From: SKVR01 sp041642035
GTDB taxonomy: Bacteria > Bacteroidota > Bacteroidia > Bacteroidales > UBA7960
Assembly (NCBI GenBank): GCA_041642035.1
Contig: JBEPXC010000070.1
Location: 1 to 15,373, forward strand
Length of the DNA: 15,373 nucleotides
Reading direction: 5' to 3'
In this document: positions 1-6,094 of the stretch, in pieces
How the letters are laid out: each line of letters opens with the position of its first letter
Numbering within the stretch: position 1 is the first letter of the stretch
Notes under the pieces: generated by a model
What the model saw: the letters and a program-made list of their open reading frames with translations, nothing else
The model's database searches: none
What the model was told of the DNA's origin: nothing
Position numbers and translations under genes: made by a program

Positions 1-112
1 ACTAGTTTTTCTTCCATTTTATTACGTTTTAAAATTAAACCGGGTCAACCTTATGGATAATCGATTGACTTACTGAACCGAATTTTCATCTTTAGCCAAT
101 GCAAAGCGCACA

Positions 113-1342
113 TTACTCGTACGATAGAATTCTTTGCTCACCTTCAAGTGCGCGATATCCGGCCACATCATGCGATACTTCGAGGGTACCCAGGTATTGA
201 CCCTTTTCGTCCTTAAGGGCAAAATACTCTATATGAATAAATTTATCGCCCATCTTAATCCAAAAGGGTGCACGAGTATGCTTACCACTTTTAAAATCAT
301 CGATGATTTTGTCTACGATATGTGCACTGGCAGGAGGATGGCAATGGCGTACATCGCGGTTAAGGATGGCCCTGTTGCGCTGAAAGATACGATCGGCCGC
401 CTGTGAAAAGTACTTCACCTTGTCATCCTTATCCACAAAAGTCATGTCGACAGGTAAGGTATTGAGGATGGCCAAAAGCTCTTCAAGTTTAAGGTTGCCC
501 GTTGGCAGCTGAATTTGCCCTGCAGTGCGTTGAATATCCTGAAGGCTTTGGGTTTCCATACCCTCGGGAGTCCAGACAGTAGGAGGATCATACAGGCAGA
601 ACCCAATTTCGAGCGATTGCTGGCTTATTTCAACCCATTGCTGTTCACTGAGCTTATCCAATGCCATAGGGAAGAGTATTTCCTCTTCTTTTAGCGTCAT
701 ATCATCAATAGCAGAAAGGGTAGGTTTGAAAATGATCTCAGCCGTAGCCATAAGTTCCTCTTTGGTAATGTTTTCGGTATGCAGGATCTCTATACTTCCC
801 TTCAATTGTTCGCGTATTTCATCATGCTTGCCCCACATGACTTTTGGGGGGCCGGTAATACCTTCCAACTCAAGAAAAGGGAACAACAGATATTCCTTGC
901 GCAGGTAGTGTTTATCTACATCATAAAGATTATTAAACAGCCCTCTGAGAGTAATAATATCTTTAGCAAACTGATCGCCCGACGACATGGTTATTATCTG
1001 CAGTAATTTGCGTGCCTGCCCAATAATCGTACGAAGCTCTTCATTTTCTTTTAACATCACATCAACCGGATGACCTTCAGGAACTTCCTTTGTGCCCGTA
1101 AGATCAACATGTCCGCGCAATACCGAGGCATGTACATCGCACAACTTCAGCACCTCCGATTCGGGCAATCCCTCGCTGATCAGCTCCTGTTCTACTTCAA
1201 CTACTTCACCGTACGGAATCTGGCTCAGGCTTTCAACCAGTTCTCTCTTCACACTGGATTCCGATTCGCCCTGGTGCAACTTCAATATCAACTCCTTCAG
1301 TTTGGCCTTTCTGGCTTCTGAGTTATTAATTAGTTCGCTCAT
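113..1342 (-). CDS. DUF438-hemerythrin-PAS protein, putative redox/gas sensor
   Basis: This 409-residue cytosolic protein reads as three known modules in order. Residues about 5-75 are DUF438 (KLCDVHASVL near 66-75). Residues about 91-235 are a hemerythrin-like HHE helical bundle, with candidate di-iron ligands in HPVDVMLKEN, DKHYLRKEYLLFPFLE and GKHDEIR and an EEEILFP segment near 219-225. Residues about 285-395 are a PAS domain with the characteristic RHCHPP motif near 332-337. Length and order match the family, which is thought to bind iron and possibly heme and to respond to O2 or NO; the physiological role is not settled. No HTH, kinase or membrane segment is visible, so any output would be through a partner. 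The ATG at 1340-1342 begins a conserved-looking N-terminus. The gene seems to be a single transcription unit, separated from its upstream neighbour by more than 400 bp. The domain call is firm and the function is inference. Confidence 0.9.
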   Translation of the reverse strand: MSELINNSEARKAKLKELILKLHQGESESSVKRELVESLSQIPYGEVVEVEQELISEGLPESEVLKLCDVHASVLRGHVDLTGTKEVPEGHPVDVMLKENEELRTIIGQARKLLQIITMSSGDQFAKDIITLRGLFNNLYDVDKHYLRKEYLLFPFLELEGITGPPKVMWGKHDEIREQLKGSIEILHTENITKEELMATAEIIFKPTLSAIDDMTLKEEEILFPMALDKLSEQQWVEISQQSLEIGFCLYDPPTVWTPEGMETQSLQDIQRTAGQIQLPTGNLKLEELLAILNTLPVDMTFVDKDDKVKYFSQAADRIFQRNRAILNRDVRHCHPPASAHIVDKIIDDFKSGKHTRAPFWIKMGDKFIHIEYFALKDEKGQYLGTLEVSHDVAGYRALEGEQRILSYE

Positions 1343-1388
1343 ACAAATAATTTTTTAAGATTATGTCTTCAATAATTATTTAAGGAAG

Positions 1389-1396
1389 TAAAGATA
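1389..1396 (-). promoter_or_regulatory. Possible -7 box for the DUF438-hemerythrin gene
   Basis: Minus-strand TATCTTTA matches the Bacteroidota -7 consensus TAnnTTTG at seven of eight positions and lies about 47 nt upstream of the ATG. The nearest upstream TTG is 25 nt away, longer than the usual 19-21, so this is only a candidate. Confidence 0.3.
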
Positions 1397-1539
1397 GCTA
1401 AAGTGAATAATTATCTTTTAACAACTAATTATAATAATCCTAAAGAGTATTTTTGCAGATCAAACAACAAGAATAGTTTTATTGTCTGTCTTCGCAATAA
1501 ATACAAGATAATTGGAGAGAATTGATATTTTGGGAAGAA

Positions 1540-1700
1540 TTGCTATGCCACCTGCTCTGGAGTGGGAAGAGGGGTTGATGCCCTTTATTCCTACTGATAT
1601 TTCACCTCTCTGAGGTGATGCTATTCCTGAAATACTCTTTGAGCCTAAAAGCCCACGGCGGAGCCACATAGCAATGGGAAATGCCCCACTTTTGTTTCTC
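1540..1700. repeat. Putative dispersed intergenic repeat (non-autonomous, Bacteroidota type)
   Basis: The segment holds a perfect hairpin, TCACCTC-TCT-GAGGTGA at 1602-1618, and a GC-rich stretch, GCCCACGGCGGAGCC near 1650-1664, that differs from the AT-rich surroundings. Read on the minus strand it gives peptides such as SPQRGEIS, which I recall as a recurring spurious translation in Bacteroidota intergenic regions. Only one copy is in the window, so its repeat nature is recall, not observation, and the boundaries are approximate. Confidence 0.35.
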
Positions 1701-1742
1701 GGAAATTATTAATGTATAATGCAGATCGGTCTTTGATAAAAT

Positions 1743-1767
1743 CCGGTAACAAGTCGAAGAGAACCGG
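1743..1767 (-). terminator. Weak stem-loop after the zinc-finger gene
   Basis: Minus-strand CCGGT and ACCGG arms, separated by 15 nt, begin just after the stop codon at 1770-1772 and are followed by ATTTTATC. The stem is only 5 bp and the T-run is interrupted, so this is a possible rather than a clear intrinsic terminator. Confidence 0.3.
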
Positions 1768-1769
1768 TA

Positions 1770-2093
1770 TTAATGGGCGCAATTTACACAATAAACACTC
1801 TCGGGCCTGATGATAATCCTACCTGGAGGTATAGGAGTACCACAACGCTTGCACAATCCAAAATCAGGATGATCAACCCGGCTCAGCACGTATTGCAGCT
1901 TATCTAGCTTCTCACGGGCCTGCCTTAAGGATGCCTCCACAACGCTCTTGTTGTTGATGGCATCCATACGCGATACCCGACCAATAGCCACATCGGGTGA
2001 AACCGGACGGGTAAGCTCGGTGTATTCGTCAACTGATTTTTGTGTATTTTCTATTTCCTTAAGAATCAAACTTTTAACTTCTTTTTTATCCAT
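1770..2093 (-). CDS. DksA/TraR-type C4 zinc-finger protein
   Basis: A 107-residue protein with an N-terminal helical region and a C-terminal four-cysteine zinc finger (C81, C84, C102, C105 in CKRCGTPIPPGR...YCVNCAH) typical of the DksA/TraR family. The segment near residues 34-50 (DVAIGRVSRMDAINNKS) corresponds to the conserved part of the helical hairpin in family members. Related proteins bind the secondary channel of RNA polymerase and modulate transcription with or without ppGpp. This short single-domain version is common in Bacteroidota and its specific targets are unknown. The ATG at 2091-2093 lies 49 bp after the upstream outer-membrane gene, so co-transcription is possible, though a -7-like box (TATCTTTA, 2122-2129) could give it its own promoter. 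Family assignment is firm; a classical DksA role is not shown. Confidence 0.88.
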   Translation of the reverse strand: MDKKEVKSLILKEIENTQKSVDEYTELTRPVSPDVAIGRVSRMDAINNKSVVEASLRQAREKLDKLQYVLSRVDHPDFGLCKRCGTPIPPGRIIIRPESVYCVNCAH

Positions 2094-2121
2094 GGCAACT
2101 TAATATGGGACGATGAAGAGG

Positions 2122-2129
2122 TAAAGATA
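2122..2129 (-). promoter_or_regulatory. Possible -7 box for the zinc-finger gene
   Basis: Minus-strand TATCTTTA matches TAnnTTTG at seven of eight positions about 28 nt upstream of the ATG. No TTTG or TTG is seen at the expected -33 distance, so confidence is low. Confidence 0.25.
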
Positions 2130-2142
2130 GTAAAAACCGCCT

Positions 2143-2673
2143 TTAAAAATAAAAACTTACCTGAAGAACCGGTGTTATTTTAAATCCTATGCCCCCTTCA
2201 TTGTCAAAGCGGTAGGAATTATCATCCGATTTGATAAAATCACCTTGTATTTCAACTCCTACGCTGAATTGCCTGGCCAGGTAATACTCCATGCCAAAGG
2301 TGAGCCCGGCAAATAAATCTGTGCGGGTAAAGCGATCTATCTCTTCTACATCGTAAGGCTTATACATCATGGTACCCAGCCGAAACCCCAGGTAACTGGA
2401 AACATTGTTACTGGAGATGTATTGACGGGTGCTCAGGCCTAAAATCAGGTCAAGCTCCTGCTTTTGAAAATAAGTAAAGTGAACGGATGGAACAATTACA
2501 AAACTATTGGTTAACCAGTAAGGTATTAAAAGAAAACGGTTGTCTTTGTGGAAGGAAGCGCCAATGCCTATACGGCCTTTATTCTGCATTAACCGTGAGG
2601 GTGCATTTTGAGCAAAGGAATGACCAAAAAAAAGGAACAAAAAAACGATAGGAAGAAAAATATTTTTATTCAC
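2143..2673 (-). CDS. Putative outer-membrane beta-barrel protein
   Basis: This 176-residue protein starts with a clear Sec signal peptide: MNKN, then a run of hydrophobic residues to about 16, with a likely cleavage after SFA (residue 21). The mature part is built of alternating polar/hydrophobic stretches with aromatic ends, for example FLLIPYWLTNSFVIVPSVHF and LFAGLTFGMEYYLA. It ends in VLQVSFYF, with the terminal Phe typical of BAM-inserted barrels. The size fits an eight-strand OmpX/OmpW-like barrel, but I do not recognise a specific subfamily or ligand. No lipobox Cys is present. It lies 45 bp downstream of the DUF1847 gene with no terminator between, so the two may be co-transcribed. 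Function is unknown; the envelope location is a confident inference. Confidence 0.8.
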   Translation of the reverse strand: MNKNIFLPIVFLFLFFGHSFAQNAPSRLMQNKGRIGIGASFHKDNRFLLIPYWLTNSFVIVPSVHFTYFQKQELDLILGLSTRQYISSNNVSSYLGFRLGTMMYKPYDVEEIDRFTRTDLFAGLTFGMEYYLARQFSVGVEIQGDFIKSDDNSYRFDNEGGIGFKITPVLQVSFYF

Positions 2674-2718
2674 TTTACTTACAATTGGTGAATTACTATG
2701 TTAAAAAAGGAATCCCAA

Positions 2719-3183
2719 TCATCGTCTGAATTCTTTGTAGGTGTCATGTTTATGTTCGCGGTCTTTTACCACCAGGGTAGTAGTTGGAACCTGTGATTTC
2801 ATGTTAAACATAACATCATGCCCCATACACAAGCCAAAAGAAACATTGAGTTGGGTCTCATTTTCAGCTAGAAAAGCTGCCTGACCGGCCGGGTTGCATG
2901 AAGTACCGCGCTGGGTATCGTCGTTTAGAAGCTCGGAAGAGGGTATTTTACCATGCTTGCAATCGACCGTAATAACGTCAAAATCGTCAGATAAACGGGA
3001 TTTCAGATTCATGGCTTCGCGTGTCATCCCCACACAATGGGCAATACCTATTCTGGATACGCCTGTATTGATGGCAAATTTGCGGAGTTCTTCAATACGG
3101 TTTTTACCGATCAGTATGGAATCTTCGGCACCTCTCATCATCTTCAGATCAGTTTCCGTATATAATTCGTTGTGATTCTGCAT
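2719..3183 (-). CDS. DUF1847 family protein, short form
   Basis: A 154-residue soluble protein whose sequence matches the DUF1847 core as I recall it: GVSRIGIAHCVGMTREA (41-57), VITVDCKHGKIP (70-81), SCNPAGQAAFLAE (95-107), FGLCMGHDVMF (116-126) and the C-terminal PTTTLVVKDR (133-142). Conserved C50, C75, C96, C119 and H122 look like metal ligands or a redox centre. Family members are called putative metal-binding proteins of unknown activity. Many homologues also have an N-terminal Cys-rich segment, which is missing here. Reading upstream in frame from the ATG at 3181-3183 reaches a stop within about 50 bp without any Cys motif, so this is a genuine short form or a fixed N-terminal loss. It heads a possible operon with the outer-membrane gene. 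Confidence 0.82.
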   Translation of the reverse strand: MQNHNELYTETDLKMMRGAEDSILIGKNRIEELRKFAINTGVSRIGIAHCVGMTREAMNLKSRLSDDFDVITVDCKHGKIPSSELLNDDTQRGTSCNPAGQAAFLAENETQLNVSFGLCMGHDVMFNMKSQVPTTTLVVKDREHKHDTYKEFRR

Positions 3184-3275
3184 TACATTTAAAGTTACTT
3201 GTAGGATTGGTGAATTGGATAGAGTTACTCACATATTTCCAACCCATTAGTTCAAACATTGTTCATAAGCCCGTA

Positions 3276-3283
3276 CAAAGTTA
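3276..3283 (-). promoter_or_regulatory. Probable -7 box for the DUF1847 gene
   Basis: Minus-strand TAACTTTG fits the Bacteroidota -7 consensus TAnnTTTG exactly and lies about 93 nt upstream of the DUF1847 ATG. A TTTG at -33 is not evident, so the promoter rests on the -7 box alone. Confidence 0.45.
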
Positions 3284-3423
3284 TTAATGAATTTCTTACC
3301 ATAGAGTTAAATAAAACGATATAAACTATAAAAATACATCCGCCTGGAAAGCGAAAAGTCAACAATTCCTTTTTAGCATCCGATCGGCTTCTTATTAGAT
3401 TCCGCTTTGGATCAATTTCTGAC

Positions 3424-3491
3424 CAAGTCCGTATTTAAACCGTATTTAAACCGTAAATTTACGGTTTAAATACGGTTTAAATACGGACTTG
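3424..3491. repeat. 68-bp perfect palindrome built of 11-bp units
   Basis: The two 34-nt arms are exact reverse complements with no spacer, centred between 3457 and 3458. Each arm has two tandem copies of the 11-mer CCGTATTTAAA, and the core is CCGTAAATTTACGG. The flanks do not continue the symmetry beyond one isolated match (3422/3493), which argues against a fold-back assembly artefact. In single-stranded form it would make a very stable hairpin; as duplex it offers ordered repeats for a DNA-binding protein. It lies about 145 bp beyond the hydrogenase terminator, so it is not needed as that terminator. Its function is unknown. Confidence 0.95.
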
Positions 3492-3634
3492 ATAGGGTTT
3501 GGATACAGTACTAAAACAAAGCAGCCATATAGTGCAAATATCCCTGAAGTGGAAGGCAATTTTACAGCATGGTGTGATCCTATAACAGCTAACCTGAAGA
3601 TAGGTGAGTTTCATTAAAAAAAGTAAGTATCCCA

Positions 3635-3667
3635 TAAAAAAAGGGACAGCTGCGAAAAGCTGTCCCC
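3635..3667 (-). terminator. Intrinsic terminator of the hydrogenase operon
   Basis: On the minus strand a perfect 9-bp stem, GGGACAGCT with AGCTGTCCC, encloses a 6-nt loop and is followed at once by seven T. It lies about 30 bp after the hydC stop codon and fits a classical Rho-independent terminator for the leftward operon. Confidence 0.9.
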
Positions 3668-3696
3668 ACAATGGGAGTAATAATACCAGGCGAAGA

Positions 3697-4188
3697 TTAC
3701 TCTTCGTTCTCGTATTCTTTCAGAATGTCTTTAACACCGTCGGTGGTAACACGACCATAGGTTTTATCGCCTACCATAACCACAGGGGCCAACCCACATG
3801 CACCTACACAACGAAGACAGGTGATGGAGAATTTGCCATCGGCAGTAGTTTCTCCAACGGGTACTTTCAGGATACGCTTGAATTCATCAAGAACCTTTTC
3901 GGCTCCGCGCACATAACATGCTGTACCGGTACAAATAGAAATAGGAAAGCGTCCTCTTGGTAGCATGGTGAAGAAAGAGTAAAATGTAACTACACCATAC
4001 ACTTTGGCAACGGGGATGTTTAATTCCGTAGCCACTACCTCCTGAACTTCTGCCGGAAGATATCCAAAAATCTCCTGTGCTTTATGCAACACATTGATGA
4101 GTTCACCAGCTTCATTATTAAAAGAATGGGCTACCTCTTTCAACTGCTGCACATCGCTGTCTTTTAATTTAAGTTTTACCGAAGTCAT
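3697..4188 (-). CDS. hydC: NuoE-like [2Fe-2S] subunit of NAD-linked [FeFe] hydrogenase (HydC/HndA)
   Basis: This 163-residue protein has the NuoE layout: an N-terminal helical part (about 10-75, with GYLPAEVQEVVATELN) and a thioredoxin-like [2Fe-2S] domain. The cluster ligands are C86 and C91 in CTGTACYVRG and C127 and C131 in CLRCVGACGLAPVV; C124 is an extra Cys. In trimeric bifurcating hydrogenases this subunit (HydC; HndA in Desulfovibrio) passes electrons in the complex with the NuoF-like flavin subunit. It is cytosolic. It comes last in this operon, 108 bp after hydA, whereas the hndABCD naming order has it first; an intercistronic hairpin lies in the gap. It is followed by a strong terminator. 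Complex I NuoE is excluded by context, because no other nuo genes are present. Confidence 0.93.
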   Translation of the reverse strand: MTSVKLKLKDSDVQQLKEVAHSFNNEAGELINVLHKAQEIFGYLPAEVQEVVATELNIPVAKVYGVVTFYSFFTMLPRGRFPISICTGTACYVRGAEKVLDEFKRILKVPVGETTADGKFSITCLRCVGACGLAPVVMVGDKTYGRVTTDGVKDILKEYENEE

Positions 4189-4254
4189 TATATATCAAAT
4201 TTTTATTACGTACTTTATTTTTGTAGAGATTGTATCACTCCAATACTCTTATAC

Positions 4255-4284
4255 CCACCCGGGAAAAGATTTTTATCCGGGTGG
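4255..4284 (-). promoter_or_regulatory. Intercistronic hairpin between hydA and hydC
   Basis: Perfect 8-bp arms, CCACCCGG and CCGGGTGG, flank a 14-nt loop 12 bp after the hydA stop. On the minus strand no T-run follows, so it does not look like a terminator. A role in mRNA processing, stability or partial attenuation before hydC is inference. Confidence 0.6.
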
Positions 4285-4296
4285 ATCAGAGAACAT

Positions 4297-6069
4297 TTAT
4301 TCATCCAACAAAATTTGCCTGTCTTTGGCGAAATAATGTGTATGCAATAGCTTGTGTGCCAACTCGCTTCCGGGTTCGCCCAGGAACTCATCGTACAATT
4401 TGATTATATCGGGGTTTTGGTGCGATTTGCGCAGTGTTTTACCCTCATCTTCGGCATAAATAGCCTTGGCACGTGCTTTAAGAATACTGGTATCGCCATG
4501 GTGCAGTGGCTGACCACCACCCCCAATACAACCACCAGGACAGGCCATGATTTCAATAGCATGAAATTCACTCTTACCGGCTTTTACATCGTCGAGCAAT
4601 TTGCGTGCATTACCCAAACCATGAGCAATACCGATCTTCACCTCAAAACCATTAAAGTCAACACTTGCAGAACGTATTCCTTCAAAACCACGCAGGGCTT
4701 CGAAATCAACCTTCTCAAGGGTTTTGCCTGTGTGTAACTCGTAGGCTGTGCGGGCAGCAGCTTCGATAACACCACCGGTAGTACCGAAGATAACTCCTGC
4801 ACCGGTAGATTCACCAAGGGGCTTATCGAAGTCCTCATCAGGAAGTCCTTTGAAATCAATATTGGCAGTTTTAATAAAATGAGCCAACTCGCGGGTAGAG
4901 ATAGAAAAGTCTACATCAGGATTGCCATCGGTGGCAAACTCTTCACGTGTACATTCGTATTTTTTGGCTACACAAGGCATGATGGATACCACCACCATAT
5001 CTTCGCGCTTAATATTCTGCTTTTGGGCAAAATAGGTTTTGGCGATGGCACCAAACATTTGCTGTGGAGAGCGCGCGGTAGAAGGTACATCCATTAGATC
5101 GGGGTAGTAATATTCAAAGAAATTAACCCAACCCGGGCAGCATGAGGTGAGAATAGGCAGTTTAACCTCTTTATCGCCGCTGAGGTGCGCGTTAAGCCTA
5201 CCCAGCAATTCGGTGCCTTCTTCCATAATGGTAAGGTCGGCAGCAAAATCGGTATCGAAAACAAAGTCAAAACCTAATTGGCGCAAGGCTGCCACCATTT
5301 TACCGGTTACCAGGGTGCCGGCTTCCAGTCCAAACTCTTCGCCCAGGGCAGCCCGTACAGCAGGGGCTGTTTGTACCACAACGGTTTTGGTTGGATCAGA
5401 GAGTGCAGCAATAACTTCATTGGTATGATCAACTTCAGTAAGGGCTCCGGTGGGGCAAACCGCCACACATTGTCCGCAATAGGTACATTCGCTGTGGTCT
5501 AGATCACGCTCGAAAGCCGGAGCAACAACAGCTTCAAATCCACGGTTAATCCCAGAAAGTACACCAACGGTTTGAAAATCGTTACACATGGTTTCACAGC
5601 GACGGCACATGATGCACTTATCCATATCGCGAATAATGGATGGAGAGAAGTCAGGCTTGTAGGTTGATTTGGCTCCCTGGAAAGGGATGTCTCTTACCCC
5701 CAGTTTAATGGCCAGCGACTGTAAGTCGCAGTTTCCGGATTTGGCACAGATAAGACAATCGAAGGGGTGATCGGAGATGATTAACTCCAAAACGGTTCTG
5801 CGTGCATTGAGTACACGTACGGTATGAGTTTTTACCACCATGCCTTCGGCACATTCGGTAGCGCATGAAGGTGCCAGGTTGCGACGACCTTCTACTTCAA
5901 CAACACAAATGCGGCATCCACCAGGCTTATGTTCAATATTCAGATCCTTGAGATTCATGTAGCATAAGGTAGGTATTTCAATACCTAACCCTTTGGCTGC
6001 ATTAAAAATGGTAGTACCTTTTTCAACCTCAACAGTTCTGTTATCTATAGTTAATTTAATAAGTTCCAT
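4297..6069 (-). CDS. hydA: Catalytic [FeFe] hydrogenase subunit (HydA/HndD type)
   Basis: This 590-residue enzyme interconverts H2 with protons and electrons at an H-cluster. N-terminal accessory domains come first: a [2Fe-2S] ferredoxin fold (C36, C52, C55, C69), a His-Cys3 [4Fe-4S] site (H101, C105, C108, C114) and two [4Fe-4S] sites (C152/155/158/162 and C195/198/201/205). The catalytic domain has all three signatures: TSCCPGW with C310 (proton relay) and C311, MPCVAKKYE (C366, K369, E372), and ACPGGC (C510, C514). S334 in ARSPQQM is also present. It ends in the typical LLHTHY. The residue set is that of an active group A hydrogenase, and the hydB/hydC neighbours point to the electron-bifurcating NAD-linked subtype (A3). 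It is shorter than the roughly 645-residue Thermotoga HydA and lacks a C-terminal extra cluster domain. It follows hydB by 25 bp. Confidence 0.97.
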   Translation of the reverse strand: MELIKLTIDNRTVEVEKGTTIFNAAKGLGIEIPTLCYMNLKDLNIEHKPGGCRICVVEVEGRRNLAPSCATECAEGMVVKTHTVRVLNARRTVLELIISDHPFDCLICAKSGNCDLQSLAIKLGVRDIPFQGAKSTYKPDFSPSIIRDMDKCIMCRRCETMCNDFQTVGVLSGINRGFEAVVAPAFERDLDHSECTYCGQCVAVCPTGALTEVDHTNEVIAALSDPTKTVVVQTAPAVRAALGEEFGLEAGTLVTGKMVAALRQLGFDFVFDTDFAADLTIMEEGTELLGRLNAHLSGDKEVKLPILTSCCPGWVNFFEYYYPDLMDVPSTARSPQQMFGAIAKTYFAQKQNIKREDMVVVSIMPCVAKKYECTREEFATDGNPDVDFSISTRELAHFIKTANIDFKGLPDEDFDKPLGESTGAGVIFGTTGGVIEAAARTAYELHTGKTLEKVDFEALRGFEGIRSASVDFNGFEVKIGIAHGLGNARKLLDDVKAGKSEFHAIEIMACPGGCIGGGGQPLHHGDTSILKARAKAIYAEDEGKTLRKSHQNPDIIKLYDEFLGEPGSELAHKLLHTHYFAKDRQILLDE

Positions 6070-6094
6070 TATATTTATTCCTGTTAAAAGTTAA

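Larger units (their letters stand above)
1343..1769. other. Intergenic stretch, 427 bp, with repeat-like segment
   Basis: No convincing gene lies here. The DUF438 gene's candidate promoter is at the left end and a possible weak terminator of the zinc-finger gene is at the right end. The middle, about 1540-1700, resembles the short dispersed intergenic repeats of Bacteroidota. An open frame on the minus strand (1460-1669) is low-complexity in Ser/Gly/Arg with no domain, and I regard it as non-coding. Confidence 0.6.
3184..3696. other. Intergenic stretch, 513 bp, between hydC and DUF1847 genes
   Basis: No gene is supported. It contains the hydrogenase operon terminator (3635-3667), a 68-bp perfect palindrome (3424-3491) and a probable -7 box for the DUF1847 gene. 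The 140 bp between palindrome and terminator shows nothing I recognise; the open frames there have no family signal. Confidence 0.7.

Noticed and set aside
1460..1669. 69-residue open frame on the minus strand
   Set aside because: Composition is Ser/Gly/Arg-rich, no domain or start signal is seen, and it coincides with a repeat-like hairpin region.
3424..3491. Palindrome as the hydrogenase operon terminator
   Set aside because: A complete intrinsic terminator is already present at 3635-3667, and no T-run follows the palindrome on either strand.
3477..3671. 64-residue open frame on the minus strand between palindrome and hydC
   Set aside because: It overlaps the palindrome edge and runs through the intrinsic terminator of the hydrogenase operon, with no family signal.
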